The position numbers and the translations under genes are program-made. DNA of 64,000 nt, taken from NCBI GenBank assembly GCA_041781135.1, contig JBHAZV010000020.1, positions 62,001-126,000 of the forward strand. The letters are read 5' to 3'. The notes under the pieces are model-generated. The model saw nothing but the letters and a program-made list of their open reading frames with translations. It was not told the DNA's origin and searched no databases. Positions 16,762 through 25,053 of this stretch are shown here, one piece after another; the first letter of the stretch is position 1; every line of letters starts with the position of its first letter. Source of the DNA: JAUMXJ01 sp041781135. Its GTDB lineage: Bacteria; Bacillota; Clostridia; Peptostreptococcales; Acidaminobacteraceae.

Positions 16762-18369
16762 ATGGAAAATAAAACAATTCTTTCGATGCAAAAAATCAGC
16801 AAAAAATATGATGACAATGCAGTTCTGAAGAATGTTGATTTGACCGTAAAGGCTGGCGAAATCCATGCTCTTATGGGTGAAAACGGCGCCGGAAAATCCA
16901 CGCTTATGAATGTGCTGTTCGGCATGCCTGTAATTCACACCACCGGGGGATATGAGGGCAAGGTCTATATAGATGGTCAGGAAGTAAACATCAAAAGTCC
17001 CTACGACGCGATGAATTACGGGATAGGTATGGTTCATCAGGAGTTTATGCTGATTCCGGATTTTACTCTGTCCGAAAATATCAAGGTGGGGCGCGAAATT
17101 GGAAATGCTACAATATTTTCGAAATTTGCAGGCAAGAGCCTCGATGTGCTCGACAAAGCGGCTATGGATTCGGATTCAAGAAAATCGCTTGATCGAATCG
17201 GTATGGGGATCGATGAATATACAAAGGTAGCCGGGCTTCCTGTAGGATATAAGCAATTTGTAGAAATAGCGCGCGAGATAGATAAGAGCGGCATTAAGCT
17301 GCTTGTGTTTGACGAACCTACCGCGGTGCTTACAGAGAGTGAGGCTGAGAGACTGCTCGCAATAATGAAGAAAATCGCCTCACAGGGCATAGCAATCATT
17401 TTTATTACTCACAGGCTTGACGAGGTCATGGAGGTGGCGGACAGCCTGACTGTGCTGCGTGATGGAGAAACCATAAACAGGGTCGATGTCAAGGATACTT
17501 CTGTTGTAAAAATTGCGGAGATGATGATCGGCAGAAAGGTCGAAAAGCTGGTAGATATGGCAGACGACAGTAACCGCAAACTCAGTCCCGACGATATTAT
17601 ACTCGAATTTAAGGATTATTCTGTCGCAATGCCGGGTGAAGATGTAAAACATATGGATGTCAAAATCCGCCGCGGAGAGATATTCGGCTTTGGCGGTCTT
17701 GCGGGTCAGGGCAAGATAGGAGTGATCAACGGCATAATGGGTCTTTATCCAAGTGCAGGTTCTGTCTTTATGAATGGCGAAAAATTGAATCTCGACAAAC
17801 TCGGCGAGGCTCTCCGAAAGGGTATTGCTTTTGTTTCGGAGGACAGACGAGGTATAGGCCTCTTGCTTGGGGAATCCATTGAACGCAATATTATATTTTC
17901 GGCGCTTGAAATCAAGGGGCAGTTCCTTAAAAAATTCGGTCCGATCAGCCTGCTTGACAGCAAAGCATCTGGAAAGCACGCGCAGAACATGATAGAACTT
18001 CTGGATATTCGCTGTACAGGACCTGCTCAAAAGAGCGGCACTTTATCGGGTGGAAATCAACAAAAAGTCTGTCTTGCGAGGGCGCTTACTATGGATCCTG
18101 AAATACTCATTGTTGCAGAGCCGACGCGAGGCATAGATATAGGCGCAAAAAAACTGGTGCTCGAGCATTTGGTAAAAATTAACAGAGAAATGGGCAAGAC
18201 TATAATAATAATTTCTTCGGAATTAGTCGAGCTTAGGTCGCTTTGTGACAGAATAGCAATAGTTTCCGAGGGCAATATAGCGACGATACTTGCGCCGGAT
18301 GATTCGGATGCCGCATACGGCCTTGCTATGTCCGGCATGACAAACAGTGAAAAGGCGGTGAGAGAATAA
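16762..18369 (+). CDS. ABC importer ATPase with two nucleotide-binding domains (RbsA/YufO type)
   Basis: The 535-residue protein has the layout of sugar and nucleoside importer ATPases. Domain 1 has Walker A GENGAGKST (about residue 37), a VHQEFMLI Q-loop, and LLVFDEPTAVLT. Domain 2 has the usual degenerate Walker A (GLAGQGKIGVINGI), LSGGNQQKVCLARAL, and ILIVAEPTRGIDIGAKK. It energises import through the two permeases encoded next. The stop (18367-18369) shares one base with the ATG of the first permease. The substrate cannot be inferred; nucleosides, sugars or related compounds are typical for this class. Confidence 0.93.
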   Translation: MENKTILSMQKISKKYDDNAVLKNVDLTVKAGEIHALMGENGAGKSTLMNVLFGMPVIHTTGGYEGKVYIDGQEVNIKSPYDAMNYGIGMVHQEFMLIPDFTLSENIKVGREIGNATIFSKFAGKSLDVLDKAAMDSDSRKSLDRIGMGIDEYTKVAGLPVGYKQFVEIAREIDKSGIKLLVFDEPTAVLTESEAERLLAIMKKIASQGIAIIFITHRLDEVMEVADSLTVLRDGETINRVDVKDTSVVKIAEMMIGRKVEKLVDMADDSNRKLSPDDIILEFKDYSVAMPGEDVKHMDVKIRRGEIFGFGGLAGQGKIGVINGIMGLYPSAGSVFMNGEKLNLDKLGEALRKGIAFVSEDRRGIGLLLGESIERNIIFSALEIKGQFLKKFGPISLLDSKASGKHAQNMIELLDIRCTGPAQKSGTLSGGNQQKVCLARALTMDPEILIVAEPTRGIDIGAKKLVLEHLVKINREMGKTIIIISSELVELRSLCDRIAIVSEGNIATILAPDDSDAAYGLAMSGMTNSEKAVRE

Positions 18370-19505
18370 TGGAAAAAACCAATAACTTTCAGGCAATGGT
18401 AAAGAAAGTCGGTATACCTCGAATAATAATCGGCGGACTTTTCCTTTTGCTGCTTGTTTTATCGCCTATTGTCGGTATAGGGTTTGAGGACGTATTGAGC
18501 GATGTAATCCGAAGATGGGCGATGTTTGGAATTCTGGTTCTGGCGATGGTTCCTGGAGTTCAGAGCGGCATCGGGCTCAATTTTGGCGTGTCACTCGGCA
18601 TAGTTGCCGGTCTTATAGGTGCTACCGCAGCTGTTGAATTAGCTGAAAAGCTTGCAATAACAGATCCATGGATGCAGTTTTTCAGTGCAATATTGATAGC
18701 GCTTCCGGTAGCGGGGCTGTTCGGTTATCTTTACGGTCTGCTTTTGAACAAGGTAAAAGGTTCGGAGATGACTGTCTCCACATATGTCGGTTTTTCGGCG
18801 ATAGCGCTTGCAAACATACTCTGGCTCGTGCTTCCGTTTACATCAGGAACTTTGATATGGCCGCTTCAGGGAAAGGGGCTAAGGAATACCGTAAGCCTTG
18901 AGGGGACATACGGTCAGATGCTAAGTAATCCGGATGTTGTCGATTCGATGATAGCTTCGGGCAGACTTCCGGAATGGATGAGATGGCTTGCTTTCAAAAT
19001 TCCTGGCACCGAAATAGTCATACCGTTCGGGTTGATTCTCGTGCTGTTTTTGTTTTGCTGGCTTGTGTGGCTTTTCCTCAGATCGAAAACTGGTCTTGCA
19101 ATGAGCGCAACCGGTGAAAATCAGGCGTTTACGACATCAAACGGCATAAAGGTAAACGATATGCGCGTTCTCGGAACGGTGATTTCTACAGTGCTTGGCG
19201 CAATCGGCATTATTGTGTATGCTCAGGCATACGGTTTTGTGCAGCTTTATAACGCGCCTCTCATGATGGGTTTCCAATGCGTGGCGTCGGTGCTTATCGG
19301 CGGAGCGACTACAAGGCGTGCATCGGTTACAAATGTGCTGATAGGAACTATGCTTTTTCAGGGCATAATCACCACTGCGCTACCGGTTATGAATAAGCTC
19401 ATGCCCGGAACGCCGCTTTCCGAGGTTATCAGAGTCATACTCACAAATGGAATAATTCTTTATGCGATTACAAAAACCAAAGGAGGTAACCAGGTTGAAA
19501 AATAA
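18369..19505 (+). CDS. ABC importer permease 1 (BPD_transp_2 family)
   Basis: An integral membrane protein of 378 residues in the branched-chain amino acid/sugar permease superfamily. It has about eight to ten hydrophobic segments (for example IIIGGLFLLLLVLSPIVGIG and VIPFGLILVLFLFCWLVWLF), and the superfamily motif region around MSATGENQAFTTSNGIKV followed by GFQCVASVLIGGATTRRAS. It overlaps the ATPase gene by one base and the second permease by 11 bases. The long extracytoplasmic part near residues 155-215 is unusual in length but ordinary in composition. Confidence 0.9.
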   Translation: MEKTNNFQAMVKKVGIPRIIIGGLFLLLLVLSPIVGIGFEDVLSDVIRRWAMFGILVLAMVPGVQSGIGLNFGVSLGIVAGLIGATAAVELAEKLAITDPWMQFFSAILIALPVAGLFGYLYGLLLNKVKGSEMTVSTYVGFSAIALANILWLVLPFTSGTLIWPLQGKGLRNTVSLEGTYGQMLSNPDVVDSMIASGRLPEWMRWLAFKIPGTEIVIPFGLILVLFLFCWLVWLFLRSKTGLAMSATGENQAFTTSNGIKVNDMRVLGTVISTVLGAIGIIVYAQAYGFVQLYNAPLMMGFQCVASVLIGGATTRRASVTNVLIGTMLFQGIITTALPVMNKLMPGTPLSEVIRVILTNGIILYAITKTKGGNQVEK

Positions 19506-21000
19506 TACAACTTCTCGAAAAAACAACTTTGTGAGCGGTCTGGTCGGCAAGCTTTTTGAGAACAAGGTAACGCTGCTTTTTTTGGCGCTGTGCATAGCCT
19601 CCATTTTAGTTTCCGGCAATTCTTTCAGCTTTGTGGTGAGCAATGTGCTTACCAGATTCGGACGAAATACTTTTATGGTGCTCGCGCTTCTCATACCTGT
19701 GCTTGCCGGGCTTGGACTCAACTTCGGAATAGTAATCGGCGCAATAGCCGCCCAGATTTCTTTGTTTTTTGTAGTGCTTTGGAATATCCAGGGCGTTACG
19801 GGAATGCTTGTGAGTTTTCTTATAACTACTCCTTTGGCGATGCTTTTTGGCTATTGGGTAGGCGGGTTGTTCAATAAAATGAAGGGCGCAGAGATGATTG
19901 GAGGTCTGATACTCGGTTACTTTGCGGACGGTCTTTATCAGCTGCTTTTCCTGTTTGTGCTCGGCGGTATAATACCTGTAAATTCAACCGAATTGATGAT
20001 TCCCGGCGGAGTCGGGGTAAAGAACACTATCGACCTGACGAACACGGTTAAATACGCGCTCGACGATGTGAAAATGCTCAGCGTAGTCGTTATATTTCTG
20101 ATAGCGCTTGCTATATATGGAATTTATAAGGTGGCGACAAGTATAACCGATAAAAAAGGTATCAGTGCAGCGGGTGTGGCGGCGATAGCGGCGGCGCTGT
20201 GCGCGTATGCGGCTACATATATACCTGCAATAGAGGACTTTCTGCTTCAGGACAGGCTTGTGCTGTATCAGGCGATACTTCTGCTCTGTATAGGGATTGT
20301 GCTAAATGCGGCATACAAGCTCTTTTTTTCAAAGGATAAGCGTCTTAATAAAACAAGGCAGGTTGTAATTATCGTCTGTGCAGTGTTTGCGTATATTGCC
20401 ACCTATATTCCGGGAATAGACGAAATCGTGGTGACTGCAAAAATTTCGGTTCTTCCGTATATTATGATATTCGGTCTTTGTGTGTTTAATACCAAATTTC
20501 AGCTTACGAGACTTGGGCACAATATGAGGACTGTCGGGCAGAGTCAGGTGGTTGCGAATGCTTCGGGTATTGATGTCGATAAAACTCGCGTAATTGCGAT
20601 GATGATGTCAACCGTATTTGCCGGCTGGGGACAGCTTATATTCTTACAAAACCTGGGTACATTTGCGACTTATGGCGCTCATCTTCAGGTCGGACTGTTC
20701 GCGATAGCAGCTCTTCTGGTTGGCGGAGCTTCTGTTCAAAAAGCTACTAACGCACAGGCAATTACAGGTGTAATACTCTTCCATACACTCTTTATTGTCG
20801 CTCCGGAAGCCGGCAAGGTATTGTTCGATAACGCGATGATAGGTGAATATTTCAGAGTATTTGTGTCGTATGGAGTCATAGCGCTGTCGCTTGCAATGCA
20901 TGCTTGGAAGCGCAAGGTAAAGGCTGACGAGCCGGGTTCAGAATCCGGCGATGATGCTGACGATTCGGGCGCCCCAAAAAGGGTAGAGCCCACCGTTTAA
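19495..21000 (+). CDS. ABC importer permease 2 with internal repeat
   Basis: A second permease of the same superfamily, longer than usual at about 501 residues. Superfamily landmarks are GLGLNFGIVIGAIAAQ, NMRTVGQSQVVANASGIDVDK... and GLFAIAALLVGGASVQKAT. Between about residues 215 and 330 lies an inserted block with extra hydrophobic segments that contains a near-duplication: AYAATYIPAIEDF (residue 237) and AYIATYIPGIDEI (residue 299), 62 residues apart. The C-terminus is acidic. I chose TTG at 19495 because AGGAGG lies at 19481-19486; an ATG at 19462 has no ribosome site. A terminator follows at 21103. Confidence 0.88.
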   Translation: MKNNTTSRKNNFVSGLVGKLFENKVTLLFLALCIASILVSGNSFSFVVSNVLTRFGRNTFMVLALLIPVLAGLGLNFGIVIGAIAAQISLFFVVLWNIQGVTGMLVSFLITTPLAMLFGYWVGGLFNKMKGAEMIGGLILGYFADGLYQLLFLFVLGGIIPVNSTELMIPGGVGVKNTIDLTNTVKYALDDVKMLSVVVIFLIALAIYGIYKVATSITDKKGISAAGVAAIAAALCAYAATYIPAIEDFLLQDRLVLYQAILLLCIGIVLNAAYKLFFSKDKRLNKTRQVVIIVCAVFAYIATYIPGIDEIVVTAKISVLPYIMIFGLCVFNTKFQLTRLGHNMRTVGQSQVVANASGIDVDKTRVIAMMMSTVFAGWGQLIFLQNLGTFATYGAHLQVGLFAIAALLVGGASVQKATNAQAITGVILFHTLFIVAPEAGKVLFDNAMIGEYFRVFVSYGVIALSLAMHAWKRKVKADEPGSESGDDADDSGAPKRVEPTV

Positions 21001-21024
21001 ATAAGGATTTAAGATAAGATAAAA

Positions 21025-21118
21025 TAGCGTGCAGTGTTTACCAAAAAATAGCGAGCAGCATTTACCGAAATAACGGGTAGCATATAGTGAGCAGCATTTA
21101 TTAATAACGGGCAGCATC
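21025..21118. repeat. Degenerate short repeats (TARCGRGCAGCATTTACC type)
   Basis: Five related units begin near 21025, 21049, 21071, 21085 and 21105 with spacings of 14 to 24 bases; each contains a form of TAGCGAGCAGCAT, and three continue with TTTACC or TTTATT. The last unit forms the left arm of the terminator at 21103. No coding frame explains them. Confidence 0.6.
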
Positions 21119-21144
21119 GTAGCATTTGCCCGTTATTTTTTATT
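21103..21144 (+). terminator. Rho-independent terminator of the DUF3798 operon
   Basis: An 11-bp perfect stem (AATAACGGGCA at 21103-21113 with TGCCCGTTATT at 21127-21137) is followed by a T-rich run. It lies between convergent genes and could also act on the minus strand. Confidence 0.8.
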
Positions 21145-21191
21145 TGCAAGAACTTTGTTCCGAAAGAATCTTTGAAAAAATTTGATTTATA

Positions 21192-21803
21192 TTACCGAGA
21201 AGTTTTTTTGCTTGTTTGCTTTTTTTGCGGTGTATTTTTTGATGAACTGTGTTTGGTTATTTTAACAGTAGTTTCTTTGGATGTATTTTTTCCTGAAGCA
21301 GGTTCGGCTTTTTTATATTTAGAAATTATTGCTATTGACATTGCGCATGTGGCGACTCCTAAATACATGTAAATATGGAGCGTAGGGGTAGTGATAAACA
21401 TCAAGTCTCTTAGCTCGGCATATGAAATGGGAAGCAAAAAATATGCTGCAGATAGCAGTATATGAAGTGTTGAGGTCAGCGCGCCTAAAATGGCTCCTGC
21501 CTTGCTGTTTGCTAAAAGCAGTGCGGCACTAAGCGCTGCGAGTACAGGGAGCAGATAGATGAATTTTAGGGCAGCCAATCCAAGACCTATCAGCTTTGTG
21601 TTTGAACCTGATGCAAGCTCGGCGAGCATTGAAGCATATTGAATGATATTCATTCCGTTTATGTTCTTGTACGCTGTGAGCACACTGCTGCTCATATTGC
21701 TCGAAATCCATGGAACAAAGAACAGCAGGCACATAATTGCGAAGCAAACTGCCAGAACTATTCGTATTTTTTTGCCGCGTCCGTTTTTTGAGTTTTCATT
21801 CAT
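21192..21803 (-). CDS. Hypothetical four-helix membrane protein with basic tail
   Basis: I do not recognise this 203-residue protein. It has about four membrane segments (IRIVLAVCFAIMCLLFFVPWI, FIYLLPVLAALSAALLL, ILGALTSTLHILLSAAYFLL, IYMYLGVATCAMSIAII) and ends in some 40 residues rich in Lys, Ser and Thr with no motif. A Gly-Asn-rich loop between helices 1 and 2 probably faces outside. There is no ribosome site before the ATG at 21803, and a -10 box lies directly upstream, so the mRNA may be leaderless. It is transcribed toward the transporter operon and away from gcvT. An in-frame stop directly upstream makes the start unambiguous. Confidence 0.7.
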   Translation of the reverse strand: MNENSKNGRGKKIRIVLAVCFAIMCLLFFVPWISSNMSSSVLTAYKNINGMNIIQYASMLAELASGSNTKLIGLGLAALKFIYLLPVLAALSAALLLANSKAGAILGALTSTLHILLSAAYFLLPISYAELRDLMFITTPTLHIYMYLGVATCAMSIAIISKYKKAEPASGKNTSKETTVKITKHSSSKNTPQKKQTSKKTSR

Positions 21804-21809
21804 ACATCT

Positions 21810-21818
21810 ATTTTAGCA
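21810..21818 (-). promoter_or_regulatory. Extended -10 element next to a start codon
   Basis: On the minus strand TGCTAAAAT reads from 21818 to 21810. Its predicted start point is about seven bases on, at the ATG (21803) itself. Confidence 0.45.
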
Positions 21819-22043
21819 GAAAAATTTAAGTGTGGCGGTATATCTTATGTGTATATGAATTATGCTATGAGTTGTGGTTAATATGGATTTACAGTATTTT
21901 TTTGTGTATATATCCTGGTTTATATATTTACAGCTTCGGAATATTCGGAAATAAAAAAGTTAAAATTACAGACCCTGAATTTGTAAATCAGTTTTCGTAA
22001 TGAAACAAATACGGAGAACCTAAATTTGAATCGAGGCGTTCGA
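21819..22043. other. AT-rich intergenic region, no recognised feature
   Basis: This is the main part of the 326-base gap between the minus-strand membrane gene and gcvT. It is AT-rich with short imperfect dyads (for example TTCGGAATATTCGGAA near 21936) but no open frame with a ribosome site and no riboswitch consensus that I can recognise. Confidence 0.5.
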
Positions 22044-22072
22044 TTGATTAATACCTCTGTTTGCTGTAGAAT
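22044..22072 (+). promoter_or_regulatory. Sigma-A promoter of the glycine cleavage operon
   Basis: TTGATT (22044-22049) and TAGAAT (22067-22072) are 17 bases apart. Transcription would start near 22079, leaving a leader of only about 50 bases before gcvT, too short for a glycine riboswitch. Confidence 0.6.
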
Positions 22073-22129
22073 AGAGACAGGTTTATATTCTCTTGCATTT
22101 AAACTGAATAAAATACAAGCGGAGGTATT

Positions 22130-23236
22130 ATGGCAAAGAAGACGCCGCTCTATGAAGAGCACATTAAGGCGGGCGGCAAGGTCGTGGACTACGCGGGGTG
22201 GATGCTCCCGGTCGAATACACCGGCCTTGTCAGGGAGCACGAGGTTGTCAGGAATGCAGTTGGTGTTTTTGACGTGTCTCACATGGGCGAGATAACCATA
22301 AAGGGTCCGGATGCACGGAAGTTTGCAGACTACCTGACGACAAATGATATTGAAACTCTCGAAAACGGCAGAGTCATTTACGGTTTTCTGTGTTATGAAA
22401 ATGGCGGAGTGGTGGACGATCTGCTCACATACAAGGCTGCCGACGACGATGTGTACCTGGTCGTTAACGCGGCTAATTCAGATAAGGATTTTGAGTGGAT
22501 AAAATCCAAGACGGCGGGATTTGATGTGGAGGTCAAAAATATTTCCGATGGTACCGGCGAGATTGCGGTACAGGGTCCTCTTGCCGAAAAAACAGTGCAA
22601 AAGCTTACAGACTATGATCTTTCGGGCATTCCTTTTTTCGCATTTGTAAGAAATGTGCAAATTGCCGGAGTAGATTGCATGATTTCGAGAACCGGCTACA
22701 CCGGCGAGGACGGCTTTGAAATCTATTCCACAAATGACGGCATCGTAAAGGTCTGGCAGGCTGTGCTCAAAGCGGGAGCAGAGTTCGGAATAGAACCTTG
22801 CGGCCTCGGATGCAGGGATACGCTCAGATTCGAAGCGGCGCTCCCGCTTTATGGGCACGAGATTTCTGCGGAGATTACGCCAATTGAAGCGGGGTTTAAG
22901 TTTTTTGTCGCATTGGATAAAAAGTCGGATTTTATCGGGAAAGCGGCGCTTGCAAAGATGCACGCCGATGGAGCGCCAAGGCAGCTTATAGGCATGGAGC
23001 TTGTGGACAAAGGAATTGCAAGAGAGGGCGCGGTGGTGCTTAAAGACGGAAATGAAATAGGCCATGTCACCACGGGCTACATGAGTCCGACTCTTAAAAA
23101 GAGTATTTGCAATGTGCTTGTAAAATCTGAATTTGCCGTAAAAGATACAGAGGTGGAAGTAATTGTCAGAAATCGCAGTATAAAGTCAAAATTTATAAAC
23201 AAGAGATTTCTTGCAAAGAGGACAAAGAGCAAGTAG
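22130..23236 (+). CDS. gcvT: Glycine cleavage system T protein (aminomethyltransferase)
   Basis: GcvT moves the methylene carbon from the aminomethyl-lipoyl arm of GcvH to tetrahydrofolate and releases ammonia. The 368-residue length is normal. Family blocks seen are TPLYEEHIKAGGKVVDYAGW at the N-terminus, VGVFDVSHMGEI, SRTGYTGEDGFEIY, GLGCRDTLRFEAALPLYGHE and, near the C-terminus, GHVTTGYMSPTLKKSI. The start is ATG at 22130 after GGAGGTATT. It heads the operon gcvT-H-PA-PB. Confidence 0.96.
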   Translation: MAKKTPLYEEHIKAGGKVVDYAGWMLPVEYTGLVREHEVVRNAVGVFDVSHMGEITIKGPDARKFADYLTTNDIETLENGRVIYGFLCYENGGVVDDLLTYKAADDDVYLVVNAANSDKDFEWIKSKTAGFDVEVKNISDGTGEIAVQGPLAEKTVQKLTDYDLSGIPFFAFVRNVQIAGVDCMISRTGYTGEDGFEIYSTNDGIVKVWQAVLKAGAEFGIEPCGLGCRDTLRFEAALPLYGHEISAEITPIEAGFKFFVALDKKSDFIGKAALAKMHADGAPRQLIGMELVDKGIAREGAVVLKDGNEIGHVTTGYMSPTLKKSICNVLVKSEFAVKDTEVEVIVRNRSIKSKFINKRFLAKRTKSK

Positions 23237-23319
23237 AAACAATGTAATGGCAGTGCGGGCGTCCAACACGCTTTGCTCGGTTTAATAAAATTTAACAAAT
23301 TACAACTTCGGGAGGAAGT

Positions 23320-23703
23320 ATGAAAGTAGAAAAGGGTTTATTTTATACAAAAGATCATGAATGGATAAAGGTTGAGGGCGAATACGGATTTGTCGGTCTT
23401 TCGGATTATGCGCAGTCTCACCTCGGCGACATAGTATATGTCGAGCTGCCGGAGGTAGGCGACAGCTTTGGGCAGTTTGACGCATTCGGCTCAGTGGAGT
23501 CTGTAAAGACTGCGGCTGATGTAAATATGCCTGTCGGCGGCGAGGTGGCGGAGGTCAACGAGGCGCTCAATGACGATCCGGCGCTTCTTAATTCCGACGC
23601 GTATGCCAACTGGATTATCAAGATAAAAATTGCCGACAGCGCAGAACTTGACAATCTGATGGATGCGGATAAGTACGAAGCATTTTCGGCTGCTGAGGAG
23701 TAG
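23320..23703 (+). CDS. gcvH: Glycine cleavage system H protein
   Basis: GcvH is the shuttle whose lipoylated lysine carries the aminomethyl group between the P, T and L proteins. The 127-residue protein has the lipoylation motif GSVESVKTAADVNMP with Lys63, and the conserved KDHEWIKVEGEYGFVGLSDYA start. It is 83 bases after gcvT, preceded by GGGAGGAAGT, and 3 bases before gcvPA. The lysine is probably modified by the lipoate ligase encoded further down. Confidence 0.96.
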   Translation: MKVEKGLFYTKDHEWIKVEGEYGFVGLSDYAQSHLGDIVYVELPEVGDSFGQFDAFGSVESVKTAADVNMPVGGEVAEVNEALNDDPALLNSDAYANWIIKIKIADSAELDNLMDADKYEAFSAAEE

Positions 23704-23706
23704 TGT

Positions 23707-25053
23707 ATGTTTCCTTATATTCCAGCTACTGATGCCGATAAAAAGGAGATGCTGCGGGTAATTGGCGCAGATTCGGAGGAGAGGCTGTTTGAAGATATTC
23801 CCTCAGAGTTCAGGCTGACGGCTCCGCTGAATTTGCCGGCTGCGAAATCCGAGCTTGAAGTCAGAAAATATATGTCCGATTTGGCGGGTATGAATAAAAG
23901 TATAAACGATATGGTGTGCTTTTTGGGTGCGGGGGCGTATGACCATTATGTTCCGAGCGCGGTCGACGCGATAATATCCCGTTCGGAATTTTATACTTCA
24001 TATACGCCTTACCAGCCGGAGATTTCGCAGGGTACTCTTCAGTATATATTTGAGTTTCAGACGCTTATAGCGAGACTTACAGGTATGGATGTCGCTAACG
24101 CTTCGCTTTATGACGGAGGAACCGCTGTTGCCGAGGCGGCGATAATGGCGTGCGCAAATGCGAAGCGCAAGGAGATTGTAGTATCAAAGGCGTTAAATCC
24201 AAGCTCGCTCGAAATTCTGAGAACATATTGCCACGGGCAGAGTATTGCGCTTATAGAAGTCGATATCAAAAACGGGATCACGGATATAGACGCTTTGAAA
24301 AATGCGGTAACTCCGCAGACTGCCGGAGTGGTGCTTCAGAGCCCTAATTTCTTCGGATTGATAGAGGATGTGGCATTTGCTGCCGAAATAGCGCACAGTA
24401 TAAAAAAATGCAGTATGATACTCTCCACTGATCCGTTTGTGTTGCCCGTTCTTAAGACGCCGGCTGAATACGGCGTGGATATTGTTGTCGGCGAGGCGCA
24501 AAGTATGGGGCTTGCGCTGAATTATGGTGGGCCATACCTTGGAATAATAGCGGCAAAAGAAGAATATATGCGAAAGCTTCCGGGAAGACTTGTCGGGCAG
24601 ACTGTCGACGAGGACGGACGCCGTTCGTTTGTACTCACTCTTGCGGCGAGGGAACAGCATATCAGGAGAGAAAAGGCAACTTCAAATATCTGTACCAATC
24701 AGGGGTTGATGGCGTTGGCATCGGCTGTGCATATGTGCATTATGGGCAGGCAGGGTATGAGAGAGGCTGCGGAGCAGTCGCTTGCAAAGGCGCATTACGC
24801 TTTCGAAAGATTGACTGCGAGCGGTAAGTTCAAACCGTTGTTCGATGGCGCTTTCTTTCTCGAATTTGCGCTGACGTCTGATTTTGACGCCGGCAAGGTC
24901 GAAAGGGCGCTGCTGGATAACGGGATTTTGGGCGGGTATAGGATAGGACGCCATTTTCCGGAATATAGAAACGCTTTGTTGTTTGCCGTTACCGAAAAAA
25001 GGACGAAGGCTGAAATTGACAGGCTCGCAGAAGTATTGGAGGGACTGAAATGA
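23707..25053 (+). CDS. gcvPA: Glycine dehydrogenase (decarboxylating) subunit 1
   Basis: This is the N-terminal half of the pyridoxal-phosphate glycine decarboxylase (P protein), which in Firmicutes is split into two genes. The 448-residue protein has YIPATDADKKEML at the start, SFYTSYTPYQPEISQGTLQ-type sequence at residue 97 (here EFYTSYTPYQPEISQGTLQ), NASLYDGGTAVAEAA, and LALNYGGPYLGI. It lacks the PLP lysine, which is in subunit 2. It ends with an ATGA overlap with gcvPB, giving equal synthesis of the two subunits. Confidence 0.96.
   Translation: MFPYIPATDADKKEMLRVIGADSEERLFEDIPSEFRLTAPLNLPAAKSELEVRKYMSDLAGMNKSINDMVCFLGAGAYDHYVPSAVDAIISRSEFYTSYTPYQPEISQGTLQYIFEFQTLIARLTGMDVANASLYDGGTAVAEAAIMACANAKRKEIVVSKALNPSSLEILRTYCHGQSIALIEVDIKNGITDIDALKNAVTPQTAGVVLQSPNFFGLIEDVAFAAEIAHSIKKCSMILSTDPFVLPVLKTPAEYGVDIVVGEAQSMGLALNYGGPYLGIIAAKEEYMRKLPGRLVGQTVDEDGRRSFVLTLAAREQHIRREKATSNICTNQGLMALASAVHMCIMGRQGMREAAEQSLAKAHYAFERLTASGKFKPLFDGAFFLEFALTSDFDAGKVERALLDNGILGGYRIGRHFPEYRNALLFAVTEKRTKAEIDRLAEVLEGLK

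Noticed and set aside
22073..22129. Glycine riboswitch before gcvT
   Set aside because: The promoter leaves only about 50 bases of leader, and neither this nor the upstream gap shows the conserved aptamer blocks.
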